This document shows positions 29,902 to 38,149 of a DNA stretch of 64,000 bases, piece after piece. The stretch comes from Actinomycetota bacterium. GTDB lineage: Bacteria > Actinomycetota > Thermoleophilia > BMS3ABIN01. Both the position numbers and the translations under genes were made by a program. The stretch spans positions 149,599 to 213,598 of the forward strand of contig JAMCPM010000013.1 in NCBI GenBank assembly GCA_023382335.1, in the 5' to 3' direction. The notes under the pieces were generated by a model. It saw only the letters and a list, made by a program, of their open reading frames with translations, searched no databases and was not told the origin of the DNA. Numbering within the stretch: position 1 is the stretch's first letter; every line of letters starts with the position of its first letter.

Positions 29902-32003
29902 GTTCTTTCCTGATGCTCGCTTGTATCGTCTTCCAGTGACGCCAGAATCGTCCTCAGTCTTTTCTTCAACTCGGATGAGCTGTATTTGAGGTGCTCCACC
30001 GAGCCCGCATCGATCGTGCCCGCCGCTGACGGGCCGGCCGACTGCATCGCCCTGATCTCTTCGCCAAGCCCGAAGACGCCGTCGTACAGCTGCCGGTGGG
30101 TTTCCGCCGAAAGGATTTCCCGCTCCCGGGTCAGAGCCCGGTTGATGGCCTGCTGCTGCAGAAACTCGAGGCTCCTGATGAACTCTCCCGCCATGCCGGC
30201 GGAGAAGGCCAGGATGACAAAGATCGTCGTATGTTGCAGCGGTTCCTCCAATCGCAAACCTCTGACAACCGGCCCAGATGCCGCCGGCGCCAGCAGGTAA
30301 GCCAGAAAGATACCAGTGTTAAGTAACAAAGTCAACACAATATTTTCCAGTGTGTCAAGGAACAGGCCGTTCATGATGACGACCACGCCGACGTAAAGCG
30401 GGAAGAAGAAAAAGGCCTCGGCCCTCAGGCTGATGTACACCAGCACCGCAAACATCGCCGCTTCAAAAAGCAACAGCCAGGGGCGCCGGCTGAGAAGGCG
30501 GTATAGTTGCGAACGGAAGAGGACGAAGGCGAGAGTGTCGACACCCAGCAGGGTCACGACGAGGACCAGCGGCGTGTCGAAGGGGTGATCTCCCATCAGC
30601 ATGAACAGGCGGATGAAGGTCCAGACGAACATGGCCGTCCGCAGCCGTATGAGGAAGATATATAAGCCGCTGCCCCGCTTGTCCCGGTCGTAATCGAGGA
30701 CCCGCCCGATAAGCCCGGGCCGCTGGGCGTCGGTGACGAGCTCGACACGAGTCCCGCCTCCGGGGCTTGCAGCTATCTCCAGCTTGCCACGGATCAGGCG
30801 GGCGCGTTCCTGCATGCTCTTGACTCCCAGGCCGCCGTCCGCCTGCCTGGCCGCCAGTTCATCATCGCTGAACCCTTTGCCACGATCGGTGACCGATATG
30901 CTCATGCGGCGGCCGCGTTCGCTAGCCTCGATCGTGACCCGTCCGGCTCCGGCATGCTTAAAGGCATTTGCGGCAGCCTCCCTGACGATGCCGAGGACCT
31001 GGCGCTGGACCTCCGGGCTCAGCTGTGTCTTGCCCGTGGTCAGCCGGAGATCCACCTGTATGCCGGTCTCGCTCTCGAATTCACTCCTGAAGGAGGTCAG
31101 GGCGGAGTTGATATCGCCGCTGGCCTGTTCGTCCAGCCCGCTGAGGATACGTTTTAACACCGACGCGGCCCGGTCGTATCCGGCGGAGAGGAAGCTCAGC
31201 GATCGTTTGACATCACTGCCGCTGCCTGGTTTTCTGAGGCTCTGGATCTTGAAGTGGAGCCCGCAAAGAGTGTTGCCGAGGTCGTCGTGCAGGCGGCGGC
31301 GGTAACTGCTTCGCTCCTCGGATAGGATCGACTCCAGCTCCAGCGCTGAAACCCTGGCGAGAACCGCGGAAAATCCCACGAAGCCGAAGCCCCAGAAATA
31401 ATAGAGGGCGAAGTTGTCGATTTCACGCGGCGAGGTGAAGAAGTCCATGGGCGCCAGCCCCGCCGACCACGAAGCCAGCAGGTAGGCCAGGCTGAGGGCT
31501 GCCGTCGCCGGCGCCGCCTTGCGCAGCAGTGTCGTCGGGCGCGCCAGCAGCGCGGAAAAGGAATAGAAGGACATGATGAAGATCAGCTTGGGTTCCTGTG
31601 CCAGAAACATGAGCGAAGCGCAACACGCCAGATCCAGCATGTGGAACCATTCGCGTCCGGCGGCCCGGGTCTGGGTTGATAGCCAGGCATAGATGCCGGT
31701 GTAAGAGACCGCGACGGCCAGAAGTAGAAAGGCCCGGCCAAGGGAGCCGAGGAGGTCGGGGCGGACGACAGCGACGATAGGTATCTGCACCAGGATGAGC
31801 AGGCGCCAGACGACTACCCACCACTGGATGCGCAGGTAACGCATGCGGTAGCCGTACTCGCCGATCAGGACGGGATTCCTGAGAGAGTTGCGGATGCGGG
31901 CAAGGAGGTTGCCGGCGTTCTTTTCACGAGAAATCTCAGGGATGGCGCTTCCTGCTCCTTTAGGCCCTGCGCCTCCCCAAAGGTCTTCTAACTCACCGCC
32001 CAT
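29883..32003 (-). CDS. Histidine kinase with duplicated membrane-DHp halves
   Basis: 706 residues. The first half has about five membrane helices, a short coiled coil and a HisKA_3 DHp with phospho-His in RRRLHDDLGNTLCGLHFKI (His codon at 31289-31287), then HATPase_c (REAAANAFKHAGAGRV, VTDRGKGFSDDE, GGLGVKSMQERARLI). The second half repeats the plan: basic stretch, five or six helices, coiled coil and a second DHp-like helix RALTREREILSAETHRQLYD followed by GVFGLGEEI, with its own His (30098-30096) but no second ATPase. ATG 32003 chosen for its AGGGCAGC spacing. The cognate regulator overlaps its end. Confidence 0.92.
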   Translation of the reverse strand: MGGELEDLWGGAGPKGAGSAIPEISREKNAGNLLARIRNSLRNPVLIGEYGYRMRYLRIQWWVVVWRLLILVQIPIVAVVRPDLLGSLGRAFLLLAVAVSYTGIYAWLSTQTRAAGREWFHMLDLACCASLMFLAQEPKLIFIMSFYSFSALLARPTTLLRKAAPATAALSLAYLLASWSAGLAPMDFFTSPREIDNFALYYFWGFGFVGFSAVLARVSALELESILSEERSSYRRRLHDDLGNTLCGLHFKIQSLRKPGSGSDVKRSLSFLSAGYDRAASVLKRILSGLDEQASGDINSALTSFRSEFESETGIQVDLRLTTGKTQLSPEVQRQVLGIVREAAANAFKHAGAGRVTIEASERGRRMSISVTDRGKGFSDDELAARQADGGLGVKSMQERARLIRGKLEIAASPGGGTRVELVTDAQRPGLIGRVLDYDRDKRGSGLYIFLIRLRTAMFVWTFIRLFMLMGDHPFDTPLVLVVTLLGVDTLAFVLFRSQLYRLLSRRPWLLLFEAAMFAVLVYISLRAEAFFFFPLYVGVVVIMNGLFLDTLENIVLTLLLNTGIFLAYLLAPAASGPVVRGLRLEEPLQHTTIFVILAFSAGMAGEFIRSLEFLQQQAINRALTREREILSAETHRQLYDGVFGLGEEIRAMQSAGPSAAGTIDAGSVEHLKYSSSELKKRLRTILASLEDDTSEHQERTWATNR

Positions 32004-32142
32004 GCTGCCCTGCCTTCCCAAAACGCCCGGTGCTGGTCAAGTTGAGATAATGATAGACATAATCCACCTGCTGTCAACTGTGTGAGTGACGACAATGCCG
32101 GCAAACGTTTTGCACGAGTGACGATCGCCGGCGTGCGGGCCT

Positions 32143-32409
32143 CTATCTGTGATTATGAATCGGTATCTTTCTTGGCTGGAGCAGTCCAGGCTTAATTAAG
32201 AGGAATGTTGCATAGATCAACAGCACGATCGCGCCGATGGTGATGGCTGATTCGGGGCCGATGGCGCCTCCGAGCCAGCCGAAGGCCAGGGAGGAGAAGG
32301 GCTGCATGCCGATGAAGCAGAGCACGAACAGGGCCATGACACGGCCCCGCAGCCAGGCGACCCGACAGTTCTCGCGTACGTACCTGATGCCGGCCGTCAG
32401 AGTGCCCAC
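32143..32409 (-). pseudogene. C-terminal remnant of an MFS exporter
   Basis: An 88-residue open frame matches the last two or three helices of DUF894/enterobactin-exporter-like MFS proteins: LRGRVMALFVLCFIGMQPFS and GWLGGAIGPESAITIGAIVL. The other ten or so helices are missing; upstream on its strand is a GATGCGG/CCGCATC inverted repeat and then the terminator of the peptide gene. Most likely a deletion remnant. Confidence 0.75.
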
Positions 32410-32530
32410 CTGTCCCGCCCCCGAGCGTTCGTGCCGTGTCTGCCGGGGATGTTGGATGCGGATTGAAACCGCATCTGAAAGTCATACCCTTTATCGCGCG
32501 GGAATATTCCGGCTATTGGAGCAATAGAGA

Positions 32531-32561
32531 GGCGGCCCTTCGGTGGAACCGAAGGGCCGCC
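32531..32561. terminator. GC-rich hairpin terminator
   Basis: 14-bp stem GGCGGCCCTTCGGT with its complement, loop GGA, 59 bases after the small peptide's stop. Same style as the other U-less terminators. Confidence 0.85.
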
Positions 32562-32619
32562 CATGAATGCCTCAATATACCACGTATCTTACTTGTGCTG
32601 CTTATCGTACGTGCTATTC

Positions 32620-32754
32620 CTACGGCGTCGGCGGCGGCGGAACAGTGACGCTGCACTGCCAGGCCGGGCACTCGAACGTTATCTCCTTAAGGTTCTCGTG
32701 CTTTGCCAGCGCCGGTTTCTCATACGGCTTGGTTTGTTCTTTCTTCACGCTCAT
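32620..32754 (-). CDS. RiPP-precursor-like small peptide
   Basis: 44 residues, with GGAGGAGG just before ATG 32754. The first part (KPYEKPALAKHENLKEIT) resembles leader peptides of ribosomal peptides, including the Y-x-x-P-x-L pattern of lasso leaders; the end (F-E-C-P-A-W-Q-C-S-V-T-V then four Pro, Thr, Pro) looks like a compact core with two cysteines. No maturation enzyme lies nearby. It follows the rhodanese gene by 48 bases and has its own terminator. It could instead be a small metal-binding or regulatory peptide. Confidence 0.65.
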   Translation of the reverse strand: MSVKKEQTKPYEKPALAKHENLKEITFECPAWQCSVTVPPPPTP

Positions 32755-32801
32755 TCCCTCCTCCATTTCAGTATATGACAGATGACAGCACGGCCGTCTG
32801 T

Positions 32802-34316
32802 CTAGGGATGACTGGAGGGGTTGTCGCAACCATCAGTCGAGCTGCCGGTGATGGCTGAGTGGAAGCTGCCAACCGCAGGGGGCAGATTGTATTTGAGCGT
32901 CGTCCCCGCGGAACCGGCCGGCGACATGATGTTGCTGAGCGTCAGCGGCAAAGCCGTGGAAACGGTAACGCCGTTTGTATTGGTGCTGCCCGTGAGCGCC
33001 ACATCGTAGGCAATGCTGCTGCCGGTATTGCTGACGGTCCAGTCGATCGAGAGGATGCCGGCAACATAATCGGCATACGATCCCCAATGGGGAACCGGAG
33101 TGCCAAGCGTGAGACTGGCCTTGGTGGCGCTGCAACCGGATACGTAATTCAGGCCGCCAGGCGAGCTGCCCGCGACAACCGGATAGCTGTGTTCCTCAGT
33201 GGCGGTATTGAACTTCATCCCTAAGGTGTTGTTCCAGCTGGCAACTCCGAATCTCAGGCTCACCGTCTTGGCGCCGGCGTTGCGGATTCCCAGCGCGTTC
33301 ATGCCGATTTCCGCAGCATTTGCTTCCTGCTGGCCGTTGCTGTAAACAATGACCGGCTTGCTGAGGTCGATGCTGAGCAGATTAGTGTAATTGCCACCGC
33401 CGTCCGTGGCGAAGAGCTGCTGGTATGGGATGTTGACCGCGCCGGGAATGTGTCCGGCGGCGTAATCGGCAGCGCTTCTGACGTCGACAACCGTGTAGTT
33501 TGCGATATTAGTGTCATTGACCTGGCCTGCGCCGGTGCCCGGGAAAATAAACGGTCCGCCAGCGAGGTTGAGAGACAGGTTGTCCGCCACCCTGGTAATC
33601 TCCGCCGGTTCGGTCGAAGTGGTGTTGTTGATCACCGGATAGGCGCCCGGCGCCGGCAAAGCGTGTGCCACCATATCGATTGAGTATGTCTGCTGATAGA
33701 TATTCGTCGGAGAGGCAGGGTCCACCTCAGCCAGCACGGATGGTTCAGATGGCGTGTTCCACCCGAGGTTACCCCACTTCAGAGCAGTCACAGTCGGAGC
33801 GGGACTGCCGAAGTACCCGGCCTGCGCCACCGCTCCCAGCGCCATTTCAGACAGTTTGTCGGTATGGCCGCTAAAGCAGGCCAGCACGATGGTCTTATTG
33901 GCGTGCTTCGCCAGCTCGCTGCGGATCAGGGCCAGGTTGGCAGGCGTATCGATCGCCGTGTAGCCGATATTGATCGCCCCCGGGATGTGACCCGCGTTGC
34001 CCATGCCGCCAGCAGTCCCAGCATAAGCGGCGGCGCTCCTCACGTCGATCACGAGAGGGTCGTTGGCGGGGTTATCGCTGGCATCGATGACCCCGTCATT
34101 GTTGTCATCGAGCAGTGCCATCAACGCCGGAGTGTCCATGTAAATCATTGGACTGGAATTCAGAAAGGCATTGCTGGCATCGGCAATAGTCCCAAACTCC
34201 TCGTCGCCAGGCGGCGGAGCCGCGGAACCAGCGACGGCAAAAAAGACCAGCAGGATGAGCAAAGCGCTCAAGACCACGGCCACGCATGTGGCCGGCCGTT
34301 TCAGGATATAACTCAT
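32802..34316 (-). CDS. Secreted protein with two rhodanese domains
   Basis: 504 residues. Signal peptide (CVAVVLSALLILLVFFAVAG). First rhodanese domain contains an EF-hand-like loop DDNNDGVIDASD, VIDVRSAAAYAG, GHIPGAINIGY and an active-site loop V-L-A-C-F-S-G-H-T-D with Cys. The second has VVDVRSAADYAAGHIPGAVN but its loop reads V-I-V-Y-S-N-G-Q-Q, with Cys replaced by Tyr, so it should be inactive. A C-terminal Ig-like domain (LSIDWTVSNTGSSIAYDVAL) resembles the end of the protein at 54695. Sulfur transfer outside the cell is inferred. Confidence 0.88.
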   Translation of the reverse strand: MSYILKRPATCVAVVLSALLILLVFFAVAGSAAPPPGDEEFGTIADASNAFLNSSPMIYMDTPALMALLDDNNDGVIDASDNPANDPLVIDVRSAAAYAGTAGGMGNAGHIPGAINIGYTAIDTPANLALIRSELAKHANKTIVLACFSGHTDKLSEMALGAVAQAGYFGSPAPTVTALKWGNLGWNTPSEPSVLAEVDPASPTNIYQQTYSIDMVAHALPAPGAYPVINNTTSTEPAEITRVADNLSLNLAGGPFIFPGTGAGQVNDTNIANYTVVDVRSAADYAAGHIPGAVNIPYQQLFATDGGGNYTNLLSIDLSKPVIVYSNGQQEANAAEIGMNALGIRNAGAKTVSLRFGVASWNNTLGMKFNTATEEHSYPVVAGSSPGGLNYVSGCSATKASLTLGTPVPHWGSYADYVAGILSIDWTVSNTGSSIAYDVALTGSTNTNGVTVSTALPLTLSNIMSPAGSAGTTLKYNLPPAVGSFHSAITGSSTDGCDNPSSHP

Positions 34317-34948
34317 TTTCCCCTCACTCCCTAAGTAGTTATCCGTGCGTTTAACAAGAATCGAAGAAGTTCTCCAGTTCTTCTATAGGCACTACCTCCT
34401 TACTCCCCCGGTTAGGAAAACGTCCTCACGGACGCCTGCGAGCAAATGAAGTCATACAACTTAAATATAACGAACTTAGTCCTCTAAGGGATACAAGCCT
34501 AGTCCTGCGTTATGTAATCTGTCAATACCCATTCCGGTATGGGGTATCGATCGAGGGAAGTCAGGATTGGCGGGGAAGAACTTCACGGGAAATAATCCCC
34601 AAACATAACGACGTTGCCGGTGCCATTCCTTTATGTGGGGCGTCCTTTGCCTGAAAAGCTTAAGAAGGGTGAATAACCTTCGTCGTTTTACACCGAGTTT
34701 CGCTTCGGCTTCAGCTTGGGCACAAGGTTAGAACGAGGGCGGATTGAGTTAAAGTCAGAACTTATCGGTGCACCTTTTGAGCAGAGTCCAGATAACAGAC
34801 GCTTTGTGGAGGGTTGAAACGATATTCGAATTCTGAGCTTTGTATTCTGAGCCATTCGGAGGGAGGTTTTCAGCAGATTCCCGCCCATATGCTTTCCTTG
34901 GCTTCAGTCAGGCAAGCATCATTAAGGCTGCGACGGGATTGTCTGAGG
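34317..34948. other. AT-richer intergenic region
   Basis: About 630 bases. No gene, RNA or repeat is recognised; the frame 34688-34888 (-) lacks a ribosome site and family resemblance. Base composition drops here, marking the left edge of the accessory stretch to about 38.9 kb. Confidence 0.5.
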
Positions 34949-35167
34949 TCACTGTGAACCGGATTCATAAGATGCGAAACGCCTGATCGCGACCAGGCAC
35001 CAGATAGCCTCGACGACACCGAACGGCCATGCTCCCGAAAGAAAACCATAAGTGCTGGACAACGCACACCCCATGGCAAAGGCCAGGACAAAGGCGCGAC
35101 CTCGTGGCTCCAGCGCGTACATTAACATCATGAACGTTAGTGAAATCACACCAAAAATCGTGATCAT
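34949..35167 (-). CDS. Small two-helix membrane protein
   Basis: 72 residues: ITIFGVISLTFMMLMYALEP forms one helix and RAFVLAFAMGCALSSTYGFL then GAWPFGVVEAIWCLVAIRR the others. I recall similar small proteins as conserved hypotheticals in bacteria and archaea, with no known function. GGAGG stands 8 bases before the ATG. It is transcribed away from the arsR-type gene. Confidence 0.72.
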   Translation of the reverse strand: MITIFGVISLTFMMLMYALEPRGRAFVLAFAMGCALSSTYGFLSGAWPFGVVEAIWCLVAIRRFASYESGSQ

Positions 35168-35215
35168 TATTCGAGCCTCCGTGTAAAGAAATTACGGTGT
35201 ATAGCTCCATTTTCC

Positions 35216-35256
35216 TTGACATCGAATTTCCTATAAAGTATTTTAGTACATACTAA
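35216..35256 (+). promoter_or_regulatory. Promoter and operator of the ArsR-type gene
   Basis: TTGACA (35216-35221), 17-bp spacer and TATTTT (35239-35244). The palindrome TTAGTA-CA-TACTAA (35243-35256) overlaps the -10 box, a typical placing for autorepression by ArsR proteins. Confidence 0.68.
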
Positions 35257-35273
35257 TTTGTTGCTTAGGGAGC

Positions 35274-35591
35274 ATGATGAAAGAATCGGCTGAACTTTTC
35301 AAGATCCTTTCTGTTGATAAAAGGATTGAGATTATAGAGCTGTTAAAGAAAAAAGCCATGAGCGTTAATTCCATGGCCGAGGCTCTGGGAATAACTTCTT
35401 CGGCGGTTTCTCAACATCTGCGTGTACTGAAAAGCGGCGGTTTGGTCAGAGATGAAAGGAAGGGTTATTGGATCTACTATTCGCTGGACCGCGACACCCT
35501 GGAAAAGGCCCGGGAAAGGCTGAACAGAGTATGCACCTGTGGCTGCCAAAATAAAAACGGGGGAAGGAAAAAATGCGCAGGCAGCAAGTAG
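35274..35591 (+). CDS. ArsR-family repressor with C-terminal CxCxC-like site
   Basis: 105 residues. Winged helix: FKILSVDKRIEIIELLKKKA, MAEALGITSSAVSQHLRVLK and GLVRDERKGYWIYYSLD. Metal-binding cysteines sit at the C terminus (RVCTCGCQNKN, KKCAGSK) rather than in the DNA-binding helix. ATG 35274 is immediately followed by ATG 35277, which is better spaced from AGGGAG. A palindrome upstream and a Cys-rich peptide gene downstream suggest a small metal-response operon. Confidence 0.9.
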   Translation: MMKESAELFKILSVDKRIEIIELLKKKAMSVNSMAEALGITSSAVSQHLRVLKSGGLVRDERKGYWIYYSLDRDTLEKARERLNRVCTCGCQNKNGGRKKCAGSK

Positions 35592-35658
35592 AAGCACAAT
35601 ATTTTTTTCTTATCCATTTAAGTTTATCCGCATTAACTTAAAAGAGGAGGTGAAACTT

Positions 35659-35778
35659 ATGACGAGCAACAACAGAGAAACCCAAGCCATCGACAAGAAA
35701 GAAGAGCAGGAACAGGAAAACGACAGCACAAAGGGCTCATGTGGCTGCGGTTGCGTTCCCCCAATCGAAACCAAATAG
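35659..35778 (+). CDS. Small Cys-rich peptide (CGCGC)
   Basis: 39 residues, very acidic/charged start and a K-G-S-C-G-C-G-C-V-P-P tail. AGGAGGTGA precedes ATG 35659 by seven bases, one of the best ribosome sites in the window, and a strong terminator follows. The clustered cysteines echo the regulator's CTCGC site, so metal binding or buffering is inferred. Also compatible with a ribosomal peptide precursor, but no enzymes are near. Confidence 0.72.
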   Translation: MTSNNRETQAIDKKEEQEQENDSTKGSCGCGCVPPIETK

Positions 35779-35793
35779 CAAGAGAATGTTCAG

Positions 35794-35834
35794 GAGAGGG
35801 TGAATCATCAAAATCGATTCACCCTCTCAATCTA
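35794..35834 (+). terminator. Intrinsic terminator of the ArsR operon
   Basis: 13-bp perfect stem GAGAGGGTGAATC/GATTCACCCTCTC with a 9-base loop, then AATCTATTATT. Confidence 0.88.
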
Positions 35835-35849
35835 TTATTGGGAGGAAGG

Positions 35850-36073
35850 ATGAAAGAGACTTTACCCTGGTGGCAGACTGTTCAATCGCTCTGTTGGTAC
35901 TCATAGGGCGGCGATGGCAGTTCTGGAATGGCAGATTTTCGAGCACTGGAATTCTTGAAAATAACTGGATCATTGTTCTGGCCGCGAAGCATACCTTGGT
36001 TTTCGCAATGATTGTCATCCATTTTTATCGGGGGTGGGTTTTATCCCCCAGAATTATAAAAACCGCCGGCTGA
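35850..36073 (+). pseudogene. Possible frameshifted small membrane protein
   Basis: A perfect ribosome site (GGGAGGAAGG) leads into ATG 35850, but that frame stops after 18 codons. The overlapping frame from GTG 35870 encodes two likely membrane helices (FTLVADCSIALLVLIG; NWIIVLAAKHTLVFAMIVIH then FYRGWVL) and ends at 36073. It may be a frameshifted end of a CopD-like or similar membrane protein, or a short gene using GTG. Uncertain. Confidence 0.4.
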
Positions 36074-36142
36074 TATTGTGAGTCGGTTGGAAAGGGCGAC
36101 AAGAGACAATTAGGACTTGTGTTTCATATCAGCAACCCGTAA

Positions 36143-36952
36143 CTAGAACTGCTTTTCGCTCAGATAGGCGCCGTGCCAGGAATGATACCATACCTGGCCG
36201 TAGTAGCCGTCCACGCTCAGCATTCCCAGCGTGCCGCCATCCTTCTTGACCTCGAGGGTGTAATAGCCGTAAAAGGTGTCCGGATCGCCGGCCTGAGTGC
36301 CCGGCAGTTGCCTGTCCAGAAACTTCTGGGCGCGGCCGCGGGCGTCTTCCTTTTTGATAGGCATGTCAGTTGTGGTTGCCGACCGGGTCTGGCCTGAGAG
36401 GCCGCCCATCATACCGCCGGAAGCACCGCCCATCCTGCCGCCGTAACCGGCGGTGTTATTTGTTCCCCAGACGCCATATTTGGTGTTCCACATCATATTG
36501 GGGCCGGGTTCTGGTGATGCAACTCCGGTGTTGCGGTCGATCAGCACCTCGAAGGCGCCCGCGCCGGTGCTCTGTTCCTCCACGCGCGCGTAAAACCCGT
36601 TGGTGAACTCGAGAACCTCCCGGACCTTCAGATCGGAATTACCCCAGTAGTCGAGATAACGATTGGCTGCGTCCCGGGCCTGGTCGATGGTCAGGGGAGC
36701 GGCCGCTGTATCGATGGGGCCTCCAAAAGCGCCCATCATGCCGCCCGAGCCCATCATGCCGCCCATTCCGTAGCCGCCCATCATGGAGCCGCCGTAATCG
36801 CTACCATAGCCGCCCATCATGCCGTAGCCATTGTTCCAGCCGCTAACGCCACTCGCGCCATTGGACCCGAGAAAAACCAAACCCAATACTAACGCTACAA
36901 TTGCGACGCCACTCGCGCCAAGCCCCCACCAAAGCAATGCCCGGCCTTTCAT
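36143..36952 (-). CDS. Membrane-anchored Gly/Met-rich protein with PepSY-like repeats
   Basis: 269 residues. N-terminal membrane helix (LLWWGLGASGVAIVALVLGL), a Gly/Met/Tyr-rich segment (GYGMMGGYGSDYGGSMMGGY and on), then two similar alpha/beta units: one begins TIDQARDAANRYLDYWGNSD, the second IKKEDARGRAQKFLDRQLPG; each ends in a strand pair with an aromatic-rich F-Y-A-R-V or F-Y-G-Y-Y-T-L-E-V motif. Methionine clusters suggest copper or silver binding (inference). ATG 36952 follows GGGAGG and lies across the SHOCT gene end. Confidence 0.78.
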   Translation of the reverse strand: MKGRALLWWGLGASGVAIVALVLGLVFLGSNGASGVSGWNNGYGMMGGYGSDYGGSMMGGYGMGGMMGSGGMMGAFGGPIDTAAAPLTIDQARDAANRYLDYWGNSDLKVREVLEFTNGFYARVEEQSTGAGAFEVLIDRNTGVASPEPGPNMMWNTKYGVWGTNNTAGYGGRMGGASGGMMGGLSGQTRSATTTDMPIKKEDARGRAQKFLDRQLPGTQAGDPDTFYGYYTLEVKKDGGTLGMLSVDGYYGQVWYHSWHGAYLSEKQF

Positions 36953-36966
36953 TGCCGACCTCCCGG

Positions 36967-37233
36967 TCAACCGGTTAAATCTTTTTTCTTCTCTTCAAAT
37001 TCGTTCTTGTCAATCTCGCCGTTAGCATATCTCTTCTTGAGGATATCGAGGGACGACTCACCACCGACCGCGGTACCAGGACCGGCAACCGTCCCACCAC
37101 CGGCCGTCTGCCGCACAAGCCAGACGATGAATAACACAATGCCGGCGATTATTGCCACCATGAAGACAATCATGAAAATATATCCGATAACATTCGTGCC
37201 GCCGTAACTTCCAGGGCCCCATCCATCCATCAT
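36967..37233 (-). CDS. SHOCT-domain small membrane protein
   Basis: 88 residues: Gly/Trp-rich start, one membrane helix (VIGYIFMIVFMVAIIAGIVL) and a C-terminal SHOCT motif (SLDILKKRYANGEIDKNEFE). AGGAGGTG precedes the ATG. It is upstream of the Gly/Met-rich gene in one operon; such small SHOCT proteins are often found with copper or membrane-stress genes. Confidence 0.88.
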   Translation of the reverse strand: MMDGWGPGSYGGTNVIGYIFMIVFMVAIIAGIVLFIVWLVRQTAGGGTVAGPGTAVGGESSLDILKKRYANGEIDKNEFEEKKKDLTG

Positions 37234-37395
37234 TTCAATACACCTCCTAGGTAGTATTTTTAATATTACCCTCGATGAAACCTTTGCAAACGAGCAAGCC
37301 TGCCTTGGCCCTGATTCAGTCGTCAGGTCCTACGAAGCGGTGATGAGAGCTATAGAAGATCTAAGAAAAAAAGGAAGTAATTGGAAAGAAAACTA

Positions 37396-37424
37396 TTGAC
37401 AGGTGTTTCTTTGTCGATTATATT
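37396..37424 (+). promoter_or_regulatory. Promoter of RHH/PIN operon
   Basis: TTGACA (37396-37401), 17-bp spacer, TATATT (37419-37424), about 46 bases before the antitoxin start. Confidence 0.75.
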
Positions 37425-37470
37425 GGAGATAATTAATTGTAAGACAGGGTAACACAATAAGGAGGTGAGA

Positions 37471-37725
37471 ATGTTGGCTAGGAAATCAAAAACTTTAACG
37501 ATTTCCTTGCCGCCGGAGGCGGCAAAGGTGGTCGATAGGCTTGCGAGCAAAGAAAACAAAAACAAAAGTCAGCTCTTTCGCGAAATGATTGCTTTCTATG
37601 ATGAGATGCAGGAAGAAAGAGAATGGCAGGAGCTAAGAAGGTATGGCAGCCAGAAGGCCAAGGAAGCGGGCATCACGGAAAAAGATATAGAGAGGATTAT
37701 CCATGAGGTAAGAGGTGTATCCTAA
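37471..37725 (+). CDS. Ribbon-helix-helix antitoxin
   Basis: 84 residues. N-terminal RHH DNA-binding fold (KTLTISLPPEAAKVVDRLAS, KNKSQLFREMIAFYDEM) and a charged tail (EKDIERIIHEVRGVS) likely to wrap the toxin. ATG 37471 follows AAGGAGG. The stop overlaps the PIN gene by 11 nt. Confidence 0.88.
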   Translation: MLARKSKTLTISLPPEAAKVVDRLASKENKNKSQLFREMIAFYDEMQEEREWQELRRYGSQKAKEAGITEKDIERIIHEVRGVS

Positions 37726-38149
37726 AGTCGTCCTGGATACGAATGTTCTTGTCTCCGCCCTCAATTTCGGCGGCAACCCTGATTTGATTCTAAGGCTTTC
37801 CCGAGGCCGGACAAAAAGGTTTGATCTCTTTCTCTCTCCCTTTATTTTAAAAGAACTCTCCGTCATACTCTCCGGCAAGTTCTTCTGGTCTACCCCCAGA
37901 ACAGAAAGAGCTACTCAGCTTCTCGTGAAATGGGGCGATGTCGTTTCCACCAAGAAATCAATCTCGGCAATTCCCAAAGATCGAGATGATGACGATAATC
38001 GCATATTGGAATGCGCCGTCAAAGCCAAAGCCGATTTCATTGTCTCGGGAGATAAGCATCTTCTTAATCTGAAAAAATATGAAGGCATACGCATGGTTAC
38101 CCCGGCACAGTTCTTAAAGATTTTGGAGAAAAGCGGTGGGCAAAATTAA
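37715..38149 (+). CDS. PIN-domain toxin (ribonuclease), COG1569-like
   Basis: 144 residues. PIN acidic residues appear in KVVLDTNVLVSALNFGG, LSPFILKELSVIL, DRDDDDNRILECAVKAKADF and IVSGDKHLLNLKKYEGI. Predicted Mg-dependent RNase held in check by the overlapping RHH protein. GTG 37715 start. Confidence 0.9.
   Translation: MYPKVVLDTNVLVSALNFGGNPDLILRLSRGRTKRFDLFLSPFILKELSVILSGKFFWSTPRTERATQLLVKWGDVVSTKKSISAIPKDRDDDDNRILECAVKAKADFIVSGDKHLLNLKKYEGIRMVTPAQFLKILEKSGGQN

Noticed and set aside
32450..32475. CRISPR-like ATTGAAAC motif
   Set aside because: Single copy within a GATGCGG/CCGCATC hairpin; no repeats or spacers.
32563..32785. Plus-strand Cys/Gly-rich peptides over the RiPP-like gene
   Set aside because: They lack ribosome sites and mirror the poly-Pro/Cys codons of the minus-strand peptide.
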